DNA of 64,000 bases from Lactococcus garvieae subsp. garvieae (GTDB lineage: Bacteria > Bacillota > Bacilli > Lactobacillales > Streptococcaceae), in contig NZ_CP118950.1 of NCBI RefSeq assembly GCF_029024465.1, positions 744,001-808,000 on the forward strand, written 5' to 3'. Both the position numbers and the translations under genes were made by a program. Positions 28,132 to 35,743 of this stretch are shown piece by piece. Below the pieces are notes generated by a model. The model made no database searches, had not been told where the DNA came from, and saw nothing but the letters and a program-made list of their open reading frames with translations. Each line of letters begins with the position of its first letter. Position 1 is the first letter of the stretch.

Positions 28132-29073
28132 ATGAAAAAAATAACACTATTATCTTTACTGGTTTTAGCTTCTTTTTCACTTGCAGCGTGTTCGTCAAAC
28201 AAGCAAGGAGATGAGAAAAAGACTGAACCAAAGACGGAGGAAAAAAGTAAAGAATCTACAAAAGAAAAAGATGTAACAGCTTCGAATGAAGTAACTCGGG
28301 ACTCTCATTCACTTTCTAAAAGTTGGGAAGTTTTGACATTAAATCAGAAAATAGCTATTTTAATTCAAAAAGCGAGTAAAGAATTTAACTTCTCTTCTTC
28401 GACAGAAGAGGAGATAGAACAGCAAAATTTATCTCATGAATGGCAATGAGTGGAACGATAGATAAAGGGTCAATCCTCATTCCTACAGTTGCTAGTAATG
28501 ATCCCTATCGAATTTCTACTCAAGAAAACATAGTAACTATTGAAGCTGGAAATGGTAAGGTTCAGCGGAAGCAGTTTACTAAAGAAGAACTTTTTAATGA
28601 ATTTTATAATAATGATCAAGCGCAGCAAGCGACAAATAAATTAGCCACAAAGATCATACCTGTCGAACAATTAAATGAAATTATTAAAGAAAAATATCAT
28701 TTAGATACTTTTCCGAACCCAACCCCTGTCCAAGATTTAAACAAAGAGGCTATTTTAAAGGGTGATTTTTCTACGTTGGTTGGAACATGGAAAAACGGAA
28801 AAGGTGAAGTACTAGTAATTAATTCTGATAAAAGTGTTACTTGGAATGGTTATGCCATGGTAATAGGTATTCCTAAAATTGATCAAAACTATGAACCCTT
28901 TTTATCTTTACGTGCTGATAGTAAAGGCTCTATTGGGGGGGGCAGCAATAGGAATGTTTAAAATCGGTGAGCTCAATAAGTATGGGGACCAGTCAGATAC
29001 CTCACAGCCAAGGTTAGTAATAACTCAAAATAGTGCAGACTTTCCTGCAGACTTATATTTTTATAGAGATTAA
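28132..29073 (+). pseudogene. DUF6287-like lipoprotein gene with two frameshifts
   Basis: Three consecutive frames form one lipoprotein of about 313 residues. ATG 28132 has GGAGG upstream and a lipobox SLAAC (Cys20). The first break, at 28438-28446, removes one base: restoring an A gives LSHEMAMSGTIDKGSI. The second is one G too many in a G8 tract (28935-28942): with G7 the frame reads GSIGGAAIGMFKIGELNKYG to the stop at 29073. The segment FSTLVGTWKNGKGEVLVIN is typical of DUF6287 streptococcal lipoproteins. As it stands only a 105-residue N-terminal piece is made. Confidence 0.72.
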
Positions 29074-29108
29074 TGCTAATTTTACATATCATTTAGTTAT
29101 TTCAGTTC

Positions 29109-29133
29109 AACCCTACACTTTGTAGGGTTTTTA
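29109..29133 (+). terminator. Terminator after the lipoprotein gene
   Basis: AACCCTAC/GTAGGGTT, 8 bp, 5-nt loop, T5. Confidence 0.85.
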
Positions 29134-29310
29134 ATTTAAGGAGCAAAAAAGAGAGAAGGGTATAAAAAACTCTTTTCTATCTATCTAAATTAAAATAAAT
29201 ATAAAACTTTCCATAAACTGGAACAATTTAAAAATCAGGCTTATAATTAAATTAAGCTAGTAAAGAAATAATATCTTATTTCAATTAAGAAGTTTTGAGA
29301 TATTATAACT

Positions 29311-29364
29311 GCTTCAAAATGGCAAGTCTGTATGAGACTGTTGGTTCGATTCCAACATGAAGTT
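29311..29364 (+). ncRNA. Truncated tRNA-like structure upstream of lysin
   Basis: A T-arm GTTGG-TTCGATT-CCAAC (29340-29356) is followed by ATGAAGT, which pairs with GCTTCA at 29311-29316 as an acceptor-like stem. Between them sits one perfect 5-bp hairpin AGTCT/AGACT in place of D- and anticodon arms. A -10-like TATTAT ends just before. Too short for a normal tRNA. Confidence 0.45.
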
Positions 29365-29505
29365 ATTCCTAAAAAGTGCAGCTGTTTATTATTTTAGGCA
29401 AGGTAAAATATGTATTGACGAATATCTATGGCTTACCAAAATTATTAAGATGTCCGCTTTAATATTAAAAAATATTGAACGTACATCGATCAGAAGGAGG
29501 GTCAA

Positions 29506-30642
29506 ATGGAAAACATTGTAGACTATTCCAACCGAGTAAACGGAAAAAAGGTTGGAGCAGGTCAATGTGGTGACTTGATGAAAGATTGGTTCATCACAGA
29601 AACGGGCAGACAACAACTTGCGAATGATCTGGATGAATGGGGTTATTTTCCGGGAACGGATGCCTATACATCGTGGAACGTAGCAACACAAACAAATTGG
29701 GCTGCTATTGGATTTGATGTGATTAATACACCATCATTTAGCCAATTGCGTGCCGGAGATATTTTCTTTATTAGCACAAGTAAAGTTCCAGGGAGTGGGC
29801 ACACAGGTATTGTTGTGTCCACTGCAGGAAATAATGTAACAACACTTGAACAAAATATTTTGAACGCACAGTATGCCCAACTCCTGCCAGGAGAAAATTC
29901 ATGGAGTTGGTATGGCTTTGATAAGATTGTTCGTCCGAAAGGTGGGGCACCTTCACCTGGAGATGGTGGTAAAGCAACATCTACAGGTCCAAAAGGTAAA
30001 GCACTGATTAAAGACTTTGAAAAGTGTGTTCTAACGGCTTATGATAATAATGATGGTATGATTACTATTGGCTGGGGACATGCAGAACCTAAAGGGTATA
30101 CTAATCTTGTAGCCGGCGTTACTCGTTGGACACAAGCACAAGCAGACAGTGCATTTGAGAATGACATTAAAAAGTATGAAAAAGCAGTAAATGATTACTT
30201 CACGCGAAGTTTCAATCAGAATCAATTTGATGCAATGGTGAGTTTTACATACAATCTTGGCGTAGGAATTTTTGCAAATGATGGCTGGGATAAAAATGCA
30301 TCTAATGAATATATTTTAGCTTCACTGCCAAAATATATTAATAAGGGATCAGCTCACGAACAGGGACTGATAAGACGTCGAAATGCAGAAATAGCACTAT
30401 TTAATACACCAGTATCTGGTGGATCAGGAACAGACAAAGGAGAAATTGAAATGTATTTAATTATGACAATTGACACAAAAAACTGGTACGTATCAAACGG
30501 CGTACAATGTAAATGGATTAAAAGCGAACGTTTTCTTAACAACTTCCAAAATGATTTTGGAAAGCTTAATCTTCCAGTAGATAAAATGTACAGCACCGAA
30601 TTGTATAAAGAGTTTCCTAAAGATACAATTATTGTGAAATAA
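29506..30642 (+). CDS. Chimeric phage-type lysin: CHAP + GH24 lysozyme + C-terminal domain
   Basis: 378 residues in three parts. Residues about 10-140 are a CHAP amidase/endopeptidase (catalytic Cys in GAGQCGDLMK, His in GSGHTGIVV). A Gly/Pro/Ser linker (GGAPSPGDGGKATSTG) leads to a GH24 T4-type lysozyme (about 165-305; LIKDFEKCVLTAYDN with the catalytic Glu, TIGWGH). The last 60 residues (NWYVSNGVQCKWIKSERFL) are an unrecognised, probably wall-targeting domain. No signal peptide and no holin gene adjoin it. The AGAAGGAGGG ribosome binding site is excellent. It lies alone between two tRNA-like structures in prophage debris, so it may be a retained or domesticated lysin. Confidence 0.85.
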   Translation: MENIVDYSNRVNGKKVGAGQCGDLMKDWFITETGRQQLANDLDEWGYFPGTDAYTSWNVATQTNWAAIGFDVINTPSFSQLRAGDIFFISTSKVPGSGHTGIVVSTAGNNVTTLEQNILNAQYAQLLPGENSWSWYGFDKIVRPKGGAPSPGDGGKATSTGPKGKALIKDFEKCVLTAYDNNDGMITIGWGHAEPKGYTNLVAGVTRWTQAQADSAFENDIKKYEKAVNDYFTRSFNQNQFDAMVSFTYNLGVGIFANDGWDKNASNEYILASLPKYINKGSAHEQGLIRRRNAEIALFNTPVSGGSGTDKGEIEMYLIMTIDTKNWYVSNGVQCKWIKSERFLNNFQNDFGKLNLPVDKMYSTELYKEFPKDTIIVK

Positions 30643-30649
30643 AATTAAG

Positions 30650-30696
30650 TAACTAAAGTTGGCCTCATCGTCAAGGTTCGATCCCTTGATTAGTTA
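30650..30696 (+). ncRNA. Truncated tRNA-like structure downstream of lysin
   Basis: TAACTAA (30650-30656) pairs perfectly with TTAGTTA (30690-30696). Fourteen unpaired nucleotides lead to a T-arm CAAGG-TTCGATC-CCTTG (30672-30688). D- and anticodon arms are absent. It begins 7 nt after the lysin stop and would be at the 3' end of the lysin transcript. Confidence 0.45.
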
Positions 30697-30699
30697 TTA

Positions 30700-30730
30700 C
30701 AAGTATCTACATGTAGTACTTGATTTTTTT
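30700..30730 (+). terminator. Terminator after the lysin/tRNA-like unit
   Basis: CAAGTA-CTAC pairs with GTAG-TACTTG (one bulged T), then T7. Confidence 0.8.
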
Positions 30731-30776
30731 AAATTATTTATAGTTCCTCTTAAATTTAAGTGACAGGATATGTTAA

Positions 30777-30794
30777 TTTTAGACATGTCTAAAA
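30777..30794. repeat. 18-bp perfect palindrome
   Basis: TTTTAGACATGTCTAAAA is a perfect inverted repeat without a spacer, compatible with an operator; no gene starts nearby. Confidence 0.5.
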
Positions 30795-31043
30795 GGGATA
30801 TAATGGGAAATTATTCCCTATATAATGAAATAATTTCTAGAATTTAAAAAAGACTATATATGTTATGCCAAAATTAAGTAGTAGTTTTCAAATTCACACT
30901 AGACAAATATTATTTGGGTTTACAAATCAATTCCTTTGATTCATAGCGTTTTACTCAAAAGAATGATGAAAAAGATACCAAATACCATATCGCAAAGCTA
31001 AAATTTAACCTTTTTTATTCAGCTTTCCTTAAGATATAAGCAC

Positions 31044-31169
31044 TATAATACATACATTCCATAAAAGAGTTGGAGATTTTCAAAAAAATATCTTCGTCCT
31101 ATTACTCTTTACTAGTATTATCGAAAAAATGGCCGTAAAAGTAGACCACAATTAGGAGGTCTCTTTTTA
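31044..31169 (+). ncRNA. Candidate short transcript upstream of marR
   Basis: TATAAT near 31044 is followed about 95 nt later by AGACC/GGTCT with a C-T5 tail (31143-31169). No ORF of note lies between. Only promoter and terminator placement support it. Confidence 0.3.
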
Positions 31170-31252
31170 TATGAAAACTTTTCACTCGTATTCTCAATAA
31201 AGATAGAGGAGAAAACCTTGAAGAAGTAGGCCTTTTTTATCATAGCAAATTT

Positions 31253-31312
31253 TTGACAATTGATAATAAAGAGAATATAATACTAACAGTGTTAGATAAT
31301 TAATAGTGTTAG
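31253..31312 (+). promoter_or_regulatory. marR operon promoter and operator
   Basis: A perfect consensus promoter, TTGACA (31253-31258), 17 nt, TATAAT (31276-31281), is followed by the palindrome CTAACAGTGTTAG (31283-31295) and a repeated half-site AGTGTTAG (31305-31312). The operator covers the transcription start, as expected for MarR autorepression. Confidence 0.78.
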
Positions 31313-31323
31313 GAATGGAAGAT

Positions 31324-31773
31324 ATGGATTACAATCAAGCAGCAGAAACTTTTTTATCTTGCGTGAAAAGTCGCAGTAAAACTGAAGTTATGAGCCGTTT
31401 TAGTAAGTATGCGCATGGAGAAAAACTCGTTTTGGTTGGCCTCTATAAAAATACTGGCTCGCCGATTTTACCTAGTGACATTGTGAAGGAAACCAACATG
31501 AGTACTGCGCGCGTAGCAACAATTCTCAATAATCTTGAGGAAAAAGGACTTGTTACACGTGAGATTTCTCGTACGGACCGTCGCAAAATTTTAGTTGCTA
31601 TCACGGCTAAAGGTCGTGAAGAAGCAGAGCAATCAAGAAAAGAAGCTGTGAGCCGTATTGTGAAAATCCTTGAACGAATGGGCGAAGAACGTACCAAAAG
31701 TTTTGTCGAAAATGTCCAACTATTTTTTGATTTAGCAATGGAAATATTTGAGGAGGAAAACGAAAAAGTATGA
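31324..31773 (+). CDS. MarR-family transcriptional regulator
   Basis: 149 residues with a winged helix: SDIVKETNMSTARVATILNNLEEKG, then the wing LVTREISRTDRRKILVAITAKG. It probably represses the operon of the efflux gene that overlaps its stop by 4 nt. ATG 31324 is preferred; in-frame starts at 31306 and 31315 lie in the operator, and GGAA is 8 nt before 31324. The ligand is unknown. Confidence 0.88.
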   Translation: MDYNQAAETFLSCVKSRSKTEVMSRFSKYAHGEKLVLVGLYKNTGSPILPSDIVKETNMSTARVATILNNLEEKGLVTREISRTDRRKILVAITAKGREEAEQSRKEAVSRIVKILERMGEERTKSFVENVQLFFDLAMEIFEEENEKV

Positions 31774-33296
31774 CTGAACAATTAACAAAAGAACAGCCAC
31801 TCGATATTCATGGGAAACCCTTTAATCGAGGAATTGTTCTTGCACTTATTTTGATTGCTACTTTTGGAGGGATGCTTATGCAAACCTCATTGGGTACAGC
31901 AATGCCCACTTTGATGAATGATTTTAATATCTCTTTAGCTACAGGGCAACAAGCCACAACATGGTTCCTATTAGCAAACGGAATTATGATTCCTGTATCG
32001 GCATATTTAACAACAAAATTCCCTACACGCTGGTTATATTTGATTTCTTATGCAATTTTATTGGCCGGAATGTTTGTCGCATATTCGGCACCAACTTCGA
32101 CATGGAGCGTCTTTTTAGGGGCACGTATCATGCAAGCTATTGCCGTGGGTATTTCGATGCCCTTGATGCAGGTAGTTATGGTGAATATGTTCTCACCAAA
32201 ACAAATGGGGGCTGTTATGGGTGCTATGGGACTTGTTATTGGTCTTGCACCAGCAATTGGCCCTACTTACGCAGGCTGGATTTTAGATAAGGATCATGTC
32301 ATTTTAGGCTTCACTCTAGAACAATCATGGCGCACAATCTTCTTGATTCCAATGGTTGTTATTGCGATTTGTTGGGTATTGATGCTTATTTTTATGCGTG
32401 ATATTGTGCCTAACCGTGACATGAAGCTAGATTTTATGTCATTAGTCGAATCTGTTCTTGGTTTTGGGCTCTTTTTATGGGGCTTTACAAATGTAGCCAG
32501 CGATGGTTGGGGCGATCTTCAAACGGTTATCCTCCCTATCGTAGCGGGGGTAGCAATCATTGCTCTCTTTGTCCGTCGTCAATTGCATATGGAAATACCT
32601 TTCTTAAACGTTTCCGTATTTAAAAATAAACAATTTGCTTTGACAACTGTCGTTATGGCACTTTCGATGATGGCCATGATGGGTGTTGAGATGATGTTGC
32701 CTTTGTATATGCAACAAGTCCACGGACTTTCACCTTTGAGTTCAGGTTTGACACTCTTACCTGGTGCCTTGATGATGGGTATTGTGAGTCCACTTGCGGG
32801 CGCTGCCTATGATAAAGTAGGTGCGAAACGCTTGGCACGGGTTGGTTTTACCATTTTGGCTATTGGTACGATTCCATTCATGTTTTTGACAACAACAACA
32901 CCAGAACACTTTATTACCGTGCTCTATGGTTTGCGTATGTTTGGTATTGCGATGGTAATGATGCCTTTAACTGCATCAGCCATGAACGCTCTTCCACGCG
33001 AACAATCTGCACATGGTACTGCAGCAAATAGTACAGCACGTCAAGTCGCTTCAGCGGTTGTTGTGGCGCTCTTAAGCTCTGTTACGCAAAATATTATTAC
33101 CAATTCACAACCTGCAGCTAGCTTGAAAGAGTCTAACCCGCTTGCTTTTGCAGGAGATATGCTAGATGCCATGCTTAAAGGCTATCATGCCTCTTTCGCT
33201 ATAGGGTTGGCCTTTGCCATCCTTGGGCTCGTGCTTTCATTTTTCCTTCAAGGGCATATTGTTAAAAACAAAAAAGAAGTAGGAGGTGAGAAATAA
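31770..33296 (+). CDS. DHA2-family MFS multidrug efflux protein (EmrB/QacA type)
   Basis: 508 residues with about 14 membrane segments. DHA2 hallmarks: an N-terminal ATFGGMLMQTSLGTAMPTLM, a motif C-like GLVIGLAPAIGPTYAGWIL, and QVASAVVVALLSS late in the protein. It exports drugs against protons. Its ATG overlaps the marR stop (ATGA) and its own stop overlaps the next start (TAATG), so the three genes form a tight operon under MarR control. Confidence 0.92.
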   Translation: MTEQLTKEQPLDIHGKPFNRGIVLALILIATFGGMLMQTSLGTAMPTLMNDFNISLATGQQATTWFLLANGIMIPVSAYLTTKFPTRWLYLISYAILLAGMFVAYSAPTSTWSVFLGARIMQAIAVGISMPLMQVVMVNMFSPKQMGAVMGAMGLVIGLAPAIGPTYAGWILDKDHVILGFTLEQSWRTIFLIPMVVIAICWVLMLIFMRDIVPNRDMKLDFMSLVESVLGFGLFLWGFTNVASDGWGDLQTVILPIVAGVAIIALFVRRQLHMEIPFLNVSVFKNKQFALTTVVMALSMMAMMGVEMMLPLYMQQVHGLSPLSSGLTLLPGALMMGIVSPLAGAAYDKVGAKRLARVGFTILAIGTIPFMFLTTTTPEHFITVLYGLRMFGIAMVMMPLTASAMNALPREQSAHGTAANSTARQVASAVVVALLSSVTQNIITNSQPAASLKESNPLAFAGDMLDAMLKGYHASFAIGLAFAILGLVLSFFLQGHIVKNKKEVGGEK

Positions 33297-34012
33297 TGAT
33301 TATCATACTTATTGCTTTATTTACCCTTTTGACTTTCTACGGCTTTATCCACATTGACAAATTATTTTGGCGTGGCCTTGTCGGTGGCTTATCATTAGTT
33401 CTCCTTACAGCATCAGTTATGGCTTTGACAATACATATTAAAGATAACTGGGGTATGGAGAAAGTAACTTCTACTGAAACGAAGAAAATTTACACAGCAG
33501 GAGATACGAATGCTGCCTTTGGTATGCTTTTAAAAGCAGAAATCGGACAAGATACTAACAATTATGCTTTAGTTTACCGTACACACAAAGAAGATAAAGA
33601 ACCTGAAGTTCATTTCCAACCTGATCAAAAACATATGGTTGAAACTTTGAAAAAAACAGCAAACTATGAGCTGACATCTGAGTCTGAAGCTAAAGTTGTT
33701 ACGACAACAGTAAAATGGAAATTTAAAGACAACTTTATGAAGTTCCTTTTCGGTATTGGTGGTGAAGAAGGCAAACTTGTTTCCCAACACGCACGTGCTT
33801 ACGTGCCTAAGGATACTTGGCTCGTCTTGACCCAAGATGAAGCCAAAAAACTTCAACAAGAAGTACCAGCGATGCAAGCTCAGCAAGAAGCAGCACTGAA
33901 AGCAAATCCTGCGCAAGCAAAAGCAATGATGGAACTACAAAAAAACAATCCAGAGGAATTCACAAAACTGCAAGTGAAGCAGATTAAAGAACGCCTCGGT
34001 CTTAAAGAATAA
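33296..34012 (+). CDS. DUF4811-family membrane-anchored protein
   Basis: 238 residues: two N-terminal membrane segments (about 2-15 and 24-44) and a soluble domain with AAFGMLLKAEIGQDTNNYALVYR. It matches the DUF4811 proteins that accompany EmrB-type pumps in lactic acid bacteria. The C-terminal 60 residues are Gln/Lys/Ala-rich and likely helical. It is translationally coupled to the pump (TAATG; GGAGGTGAG upstream). A role as pump accessory is inferred from position only. Confidence 0.82.
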   Translation: MIIILIALFTLLTFYGFIHIDKLFWRGLVGGLSLVLLTASVMALTIHIKDNWGMEKVTSTETKKIYTAGDTNAAFGMLLKAEIGQDTNNYALVYRTHKEDKEPEVHFQPDQKHMVETLKKTANYELTSESEAKVVTTTVKWKFKDNFMKFLFGIGGEEGKLVSQHARAYVPKDTWLVLTQDEAKKLQQEVPAMQAQQEAALKANPAQAKAMMELQKNNPEEFTKLQVKQIKERLGLKE

Positions 34013-34018
34013 CAAGAG

Positions 34019-34044
34019 AGTCTGAATTTATTCAGGCTTTTTTT
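34019..34044 (+). terminator. Terminator after marR-efflux operon
   Basis: AGTCTGAA/TTCAGGCT (one G-U) with 4-nt loop and T6. Confidence 0.85.
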
Positions 34045-34167
34045 ATGTATAGAAAACTGAACACTCCCCTAATATACGTAAAAAAATAGTAAATGTAACT
34101 AAATTGTAATTTTATTAGCGGGGAAATATTGTAAAATAGTGAACATAGAAAGGTTGGTATTATAAAA

Positions 34168-34749
34168 GTGAACTCTGATAGTAGAAAAAGAATCAGGAAC
34201 TTGGTGATTGGTGCTCTTCTTACGGCCCTAGGGATTTTAATTCCGATGATTATGCCGGCAAAAATCGTTATTGGCCCCGCATCATTTACTCTTGCTTCAC
34301 ACGTGCCAGTTATGGCCGCTATGTTCTTTAGCCCTTATTTAGCAGCTCTTGTAGCTGTTGGGACCACACTTGGTTTCTTTATTAGTGTCCCAGTTCCCCT
34401 TATCTGGATGCGAGCGGCAACACATATTGTAGTAATGACTGCCGGCGCTTGGTTCTTGAAGAAGAATCCAGATTTAGTTGACAAAAAAGTTAAACTACAA
34501 GTTTTTAATCTGATTTTGGGAGTTTTCCACGCAGGATTGGAAGCCTTGGTTGTTTTAGCCTTTTACCGTATTGGTTTTGCAGACCTTAACCCTCAAGCCT
34601 TGAATAGCTTGCTTATGCTCGTCTTCTTCGGTGGAATTGTTCATAGCTTTGTCGATTTCAACCTTGCATTTGGTTTATGTAAAGTCCTCAATAAAATTTA
34701 TACTATTGATGTCTTTAAAAATTCAAAATTAAAATCATTAGCAGAATAA
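34168..34749 (+). CDS. niaX: ECF transporter S component, probably niacin (NiaX-like)
   Basis: 193 residues, six hydrophobic segments, S-component fold: IGALLTALGILIPMIMP and IVIGPASFTLASHVPVMAAMF, patterns I associate with NiaX of streptococci and lactococci. It would bind the vitamin and dock to a shared EcfAA'T module encoded elsewhere. The start is GTG 34168, with AAAGG rather far upstream (13 nt). Substrate assignment is by resemblance and should be treated as tentative. Confidence 0.65.
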   Translation: MNSDSRKRIRNLVIGALLTALGILIPMIMPAKIVIGPASFTLASHVPVMAAMFFSPYLAALVAVGTTLGFFISVPVPLIWMRAATHIVVMTAGAWFLKKNPDLVDKKVKLQVFNLILGVFHAGLEALVVLAFYRIGFADLNPQALNSLLMLVFFGGIVHSFVDFNLAFGLCKVLNKIYTIDVFKNSKLKSLAE

Positions 34750-34759
34750 TATCAGACAA

Positions 34760-34785
34760 TTGCGCTCATGAAGAGCGCTTTTTTG
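34760..34785 (+). terminator. Terminator after niaX
   Basis: GCGCTC/GAGCGC stem, 5-nt loop, T6. Confidence 0.85.
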
Positions 34786-34806
34786 TATCTTCTTCCTTCT
34801 TGGATA

Positions 34807-34827
34807 TGATATAATTGAGTAACTATG
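34807..34827 (+). promoter_or_regulatory. Extended -10 promoter of rpiR-type gene, near-leaderless
   Basis: TGA TATAAT at 34807-34815 is followed after 9 nt by ATG 34825; no Shine-Dalgarno. Confidence 0.6.
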
Positions 34828-35583
34828 GAAAAATTATCAGATGCGGAAATGTATACTTGGGAATTTTTGGAAGAAAATAAGTCCAAAGTTCAATTGATGT
34901 CAATTACTCAAATTGCGGAAGAAGCACATGTGAGTACAGCTACAATTGTGCGAACGCTCAAAAAAAGAGGATTTGATGGCTTTGCTGATTTCAAAAATTC
35001 TCTCAAAAGAAATAAAAATGGAGCCAATGCGGAAGAAAACAAGATCGTTGGTTTGTCTGACGAAGCGAATCAGTATGTTTTTAAGAATTTGATTGAAGTT
35101 TCACGAACAATTGGTTTACTCAACCCTGCCGACTTAGAAGCAATTTCGAAAGCATTAGTGGAAACGAAGATGATCATGACAGTAGCGCGAGGCGCGAGTG
35201 AAGCTGTAGCAGACGATATGATTCATCGCTTTCAAACACTAGGGAAAAACGCAATCAGCCGTTATTATGACGATATGGAAATGTATGCTGAAAAACTGAC
35301 TGCAGAAGATATGATGCTTATCGTTTCTTCAACAGGTGAGGAGAAAATTATTGTTTCTGCGGCTAAAAAAGCAAAGAAAAAGGGTGCCAAAGTAATAGTT
35401 CTGACAAGTAACTACCGAAGCCAACTGGCCCAAATGAGTGATTATTATCTGCTTGCTTATCAAAGCAAATTAGAGAAAGAGGAACTCTACGGAGATGCTG
35501 GAAGTATCTTACCTTTAGAAGTTATCTGTCGTATTATGGTGGATATGTTCACCATCTATCGCGCAAAAGGTACCATCAGATAA
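34825..35583 (+). CDS. RpiR-family transcriptional regulator
   Basis: 252 residues: an N-terminal HTH (MSITQIAEEAHVSTATIVRTLKKRGFDGFADFKN) and a C-terminal SIS sugar-phosphate-binding domain (MTVARGASEAVADDMIHRF, LIVSSTGEEKIIVSAAKKAK). It senses a phosphorylated sugar, but neither neighbour is a sugar gene, so its targets are elsewhere. The start codon is 9 nt behind an extended -10, so its mRNA is probably leaderless. Confidence 0.88.
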   Translation: MEKLSDAEMYTWEFLEENKSKVQLMSITQIAEEAHVSTATIVRTLKKRGFDGFADFKNSLKRNKNGANAEENKIVGLSDEANQYVFKNLIEVSRTIGLLNPADLEAISKALVETKMIMTVARGASEAVADDMIHRFQTLGKNAISRYYDDMEMYAEKLTAEDMMLIVSSTGEEKIIVSAAKKAKKKGAKVIVLTSNYRSQLAQMSDYYLLAYQSKLEKEELYGDAGSILPLEVICRIMVDMFTIYRAKGTIR

Positions 35584-35614
35584 AAAAGACAAGTGAATAT
35601 CTTGTCTTTTTTTT
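35582..35614 (+). terminator. Terminator after rpiR-type gene
   Basis: AAAAAGACAAG/CTTGTCTTTTT with T8. Confidence 0.9.
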
Positions 35615-35650
35615 GTAAAGTTTTTCAAGGTGTTTTATGAGAAAGCGAAT

Positions 35651-35678
35651 ACATTTTCAGAAATGTTTATGCTATAAT
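35651..35678 (+). promoter_or_regulatory. Promoter and palindromic operator of MFS gene
   Basis: ACATTTTCAGAAATGT (35651-35666) is a palindrome and matches the CodY consensus AATTTTCWGAAAATT at 12 of 15 positions. An extended -10 (TGC TATAAT, ending 35678) follows directly, so a bound protein would block RNA polymerase. Confidence 0.45.
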
Positions 35679-35743
35679 AATTGTATTCTTTAAAGATAGC
35701 GTTTTCATTAAACGTTCAAATATATCATATCGGAGGACTTATT

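Larger units (their letters stand above)
29074..29505. other. 432-nt gene-free stretch before the lysin
   Basis: Contains a terminator at 29109-29133 and a truncated tRNA-like structure at 29311-29364, then a hairpin CCTAAAA/TTTTAGG (29368-29398). The rest is AT-rich with no coding frame. Confidence 0.5.
30643..31323. other. 681-nt gene-free stretch between lysin and marR
   Basis: Holds the second truncated tRNA-like structure, a terminator (30700-30730), an 18-bp palindrome (30777-30794), a candidate short transcript (31044-31169) and the marR promoter-operator. No coding frame longer than a few codons looks real. Confidence 0.5.
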
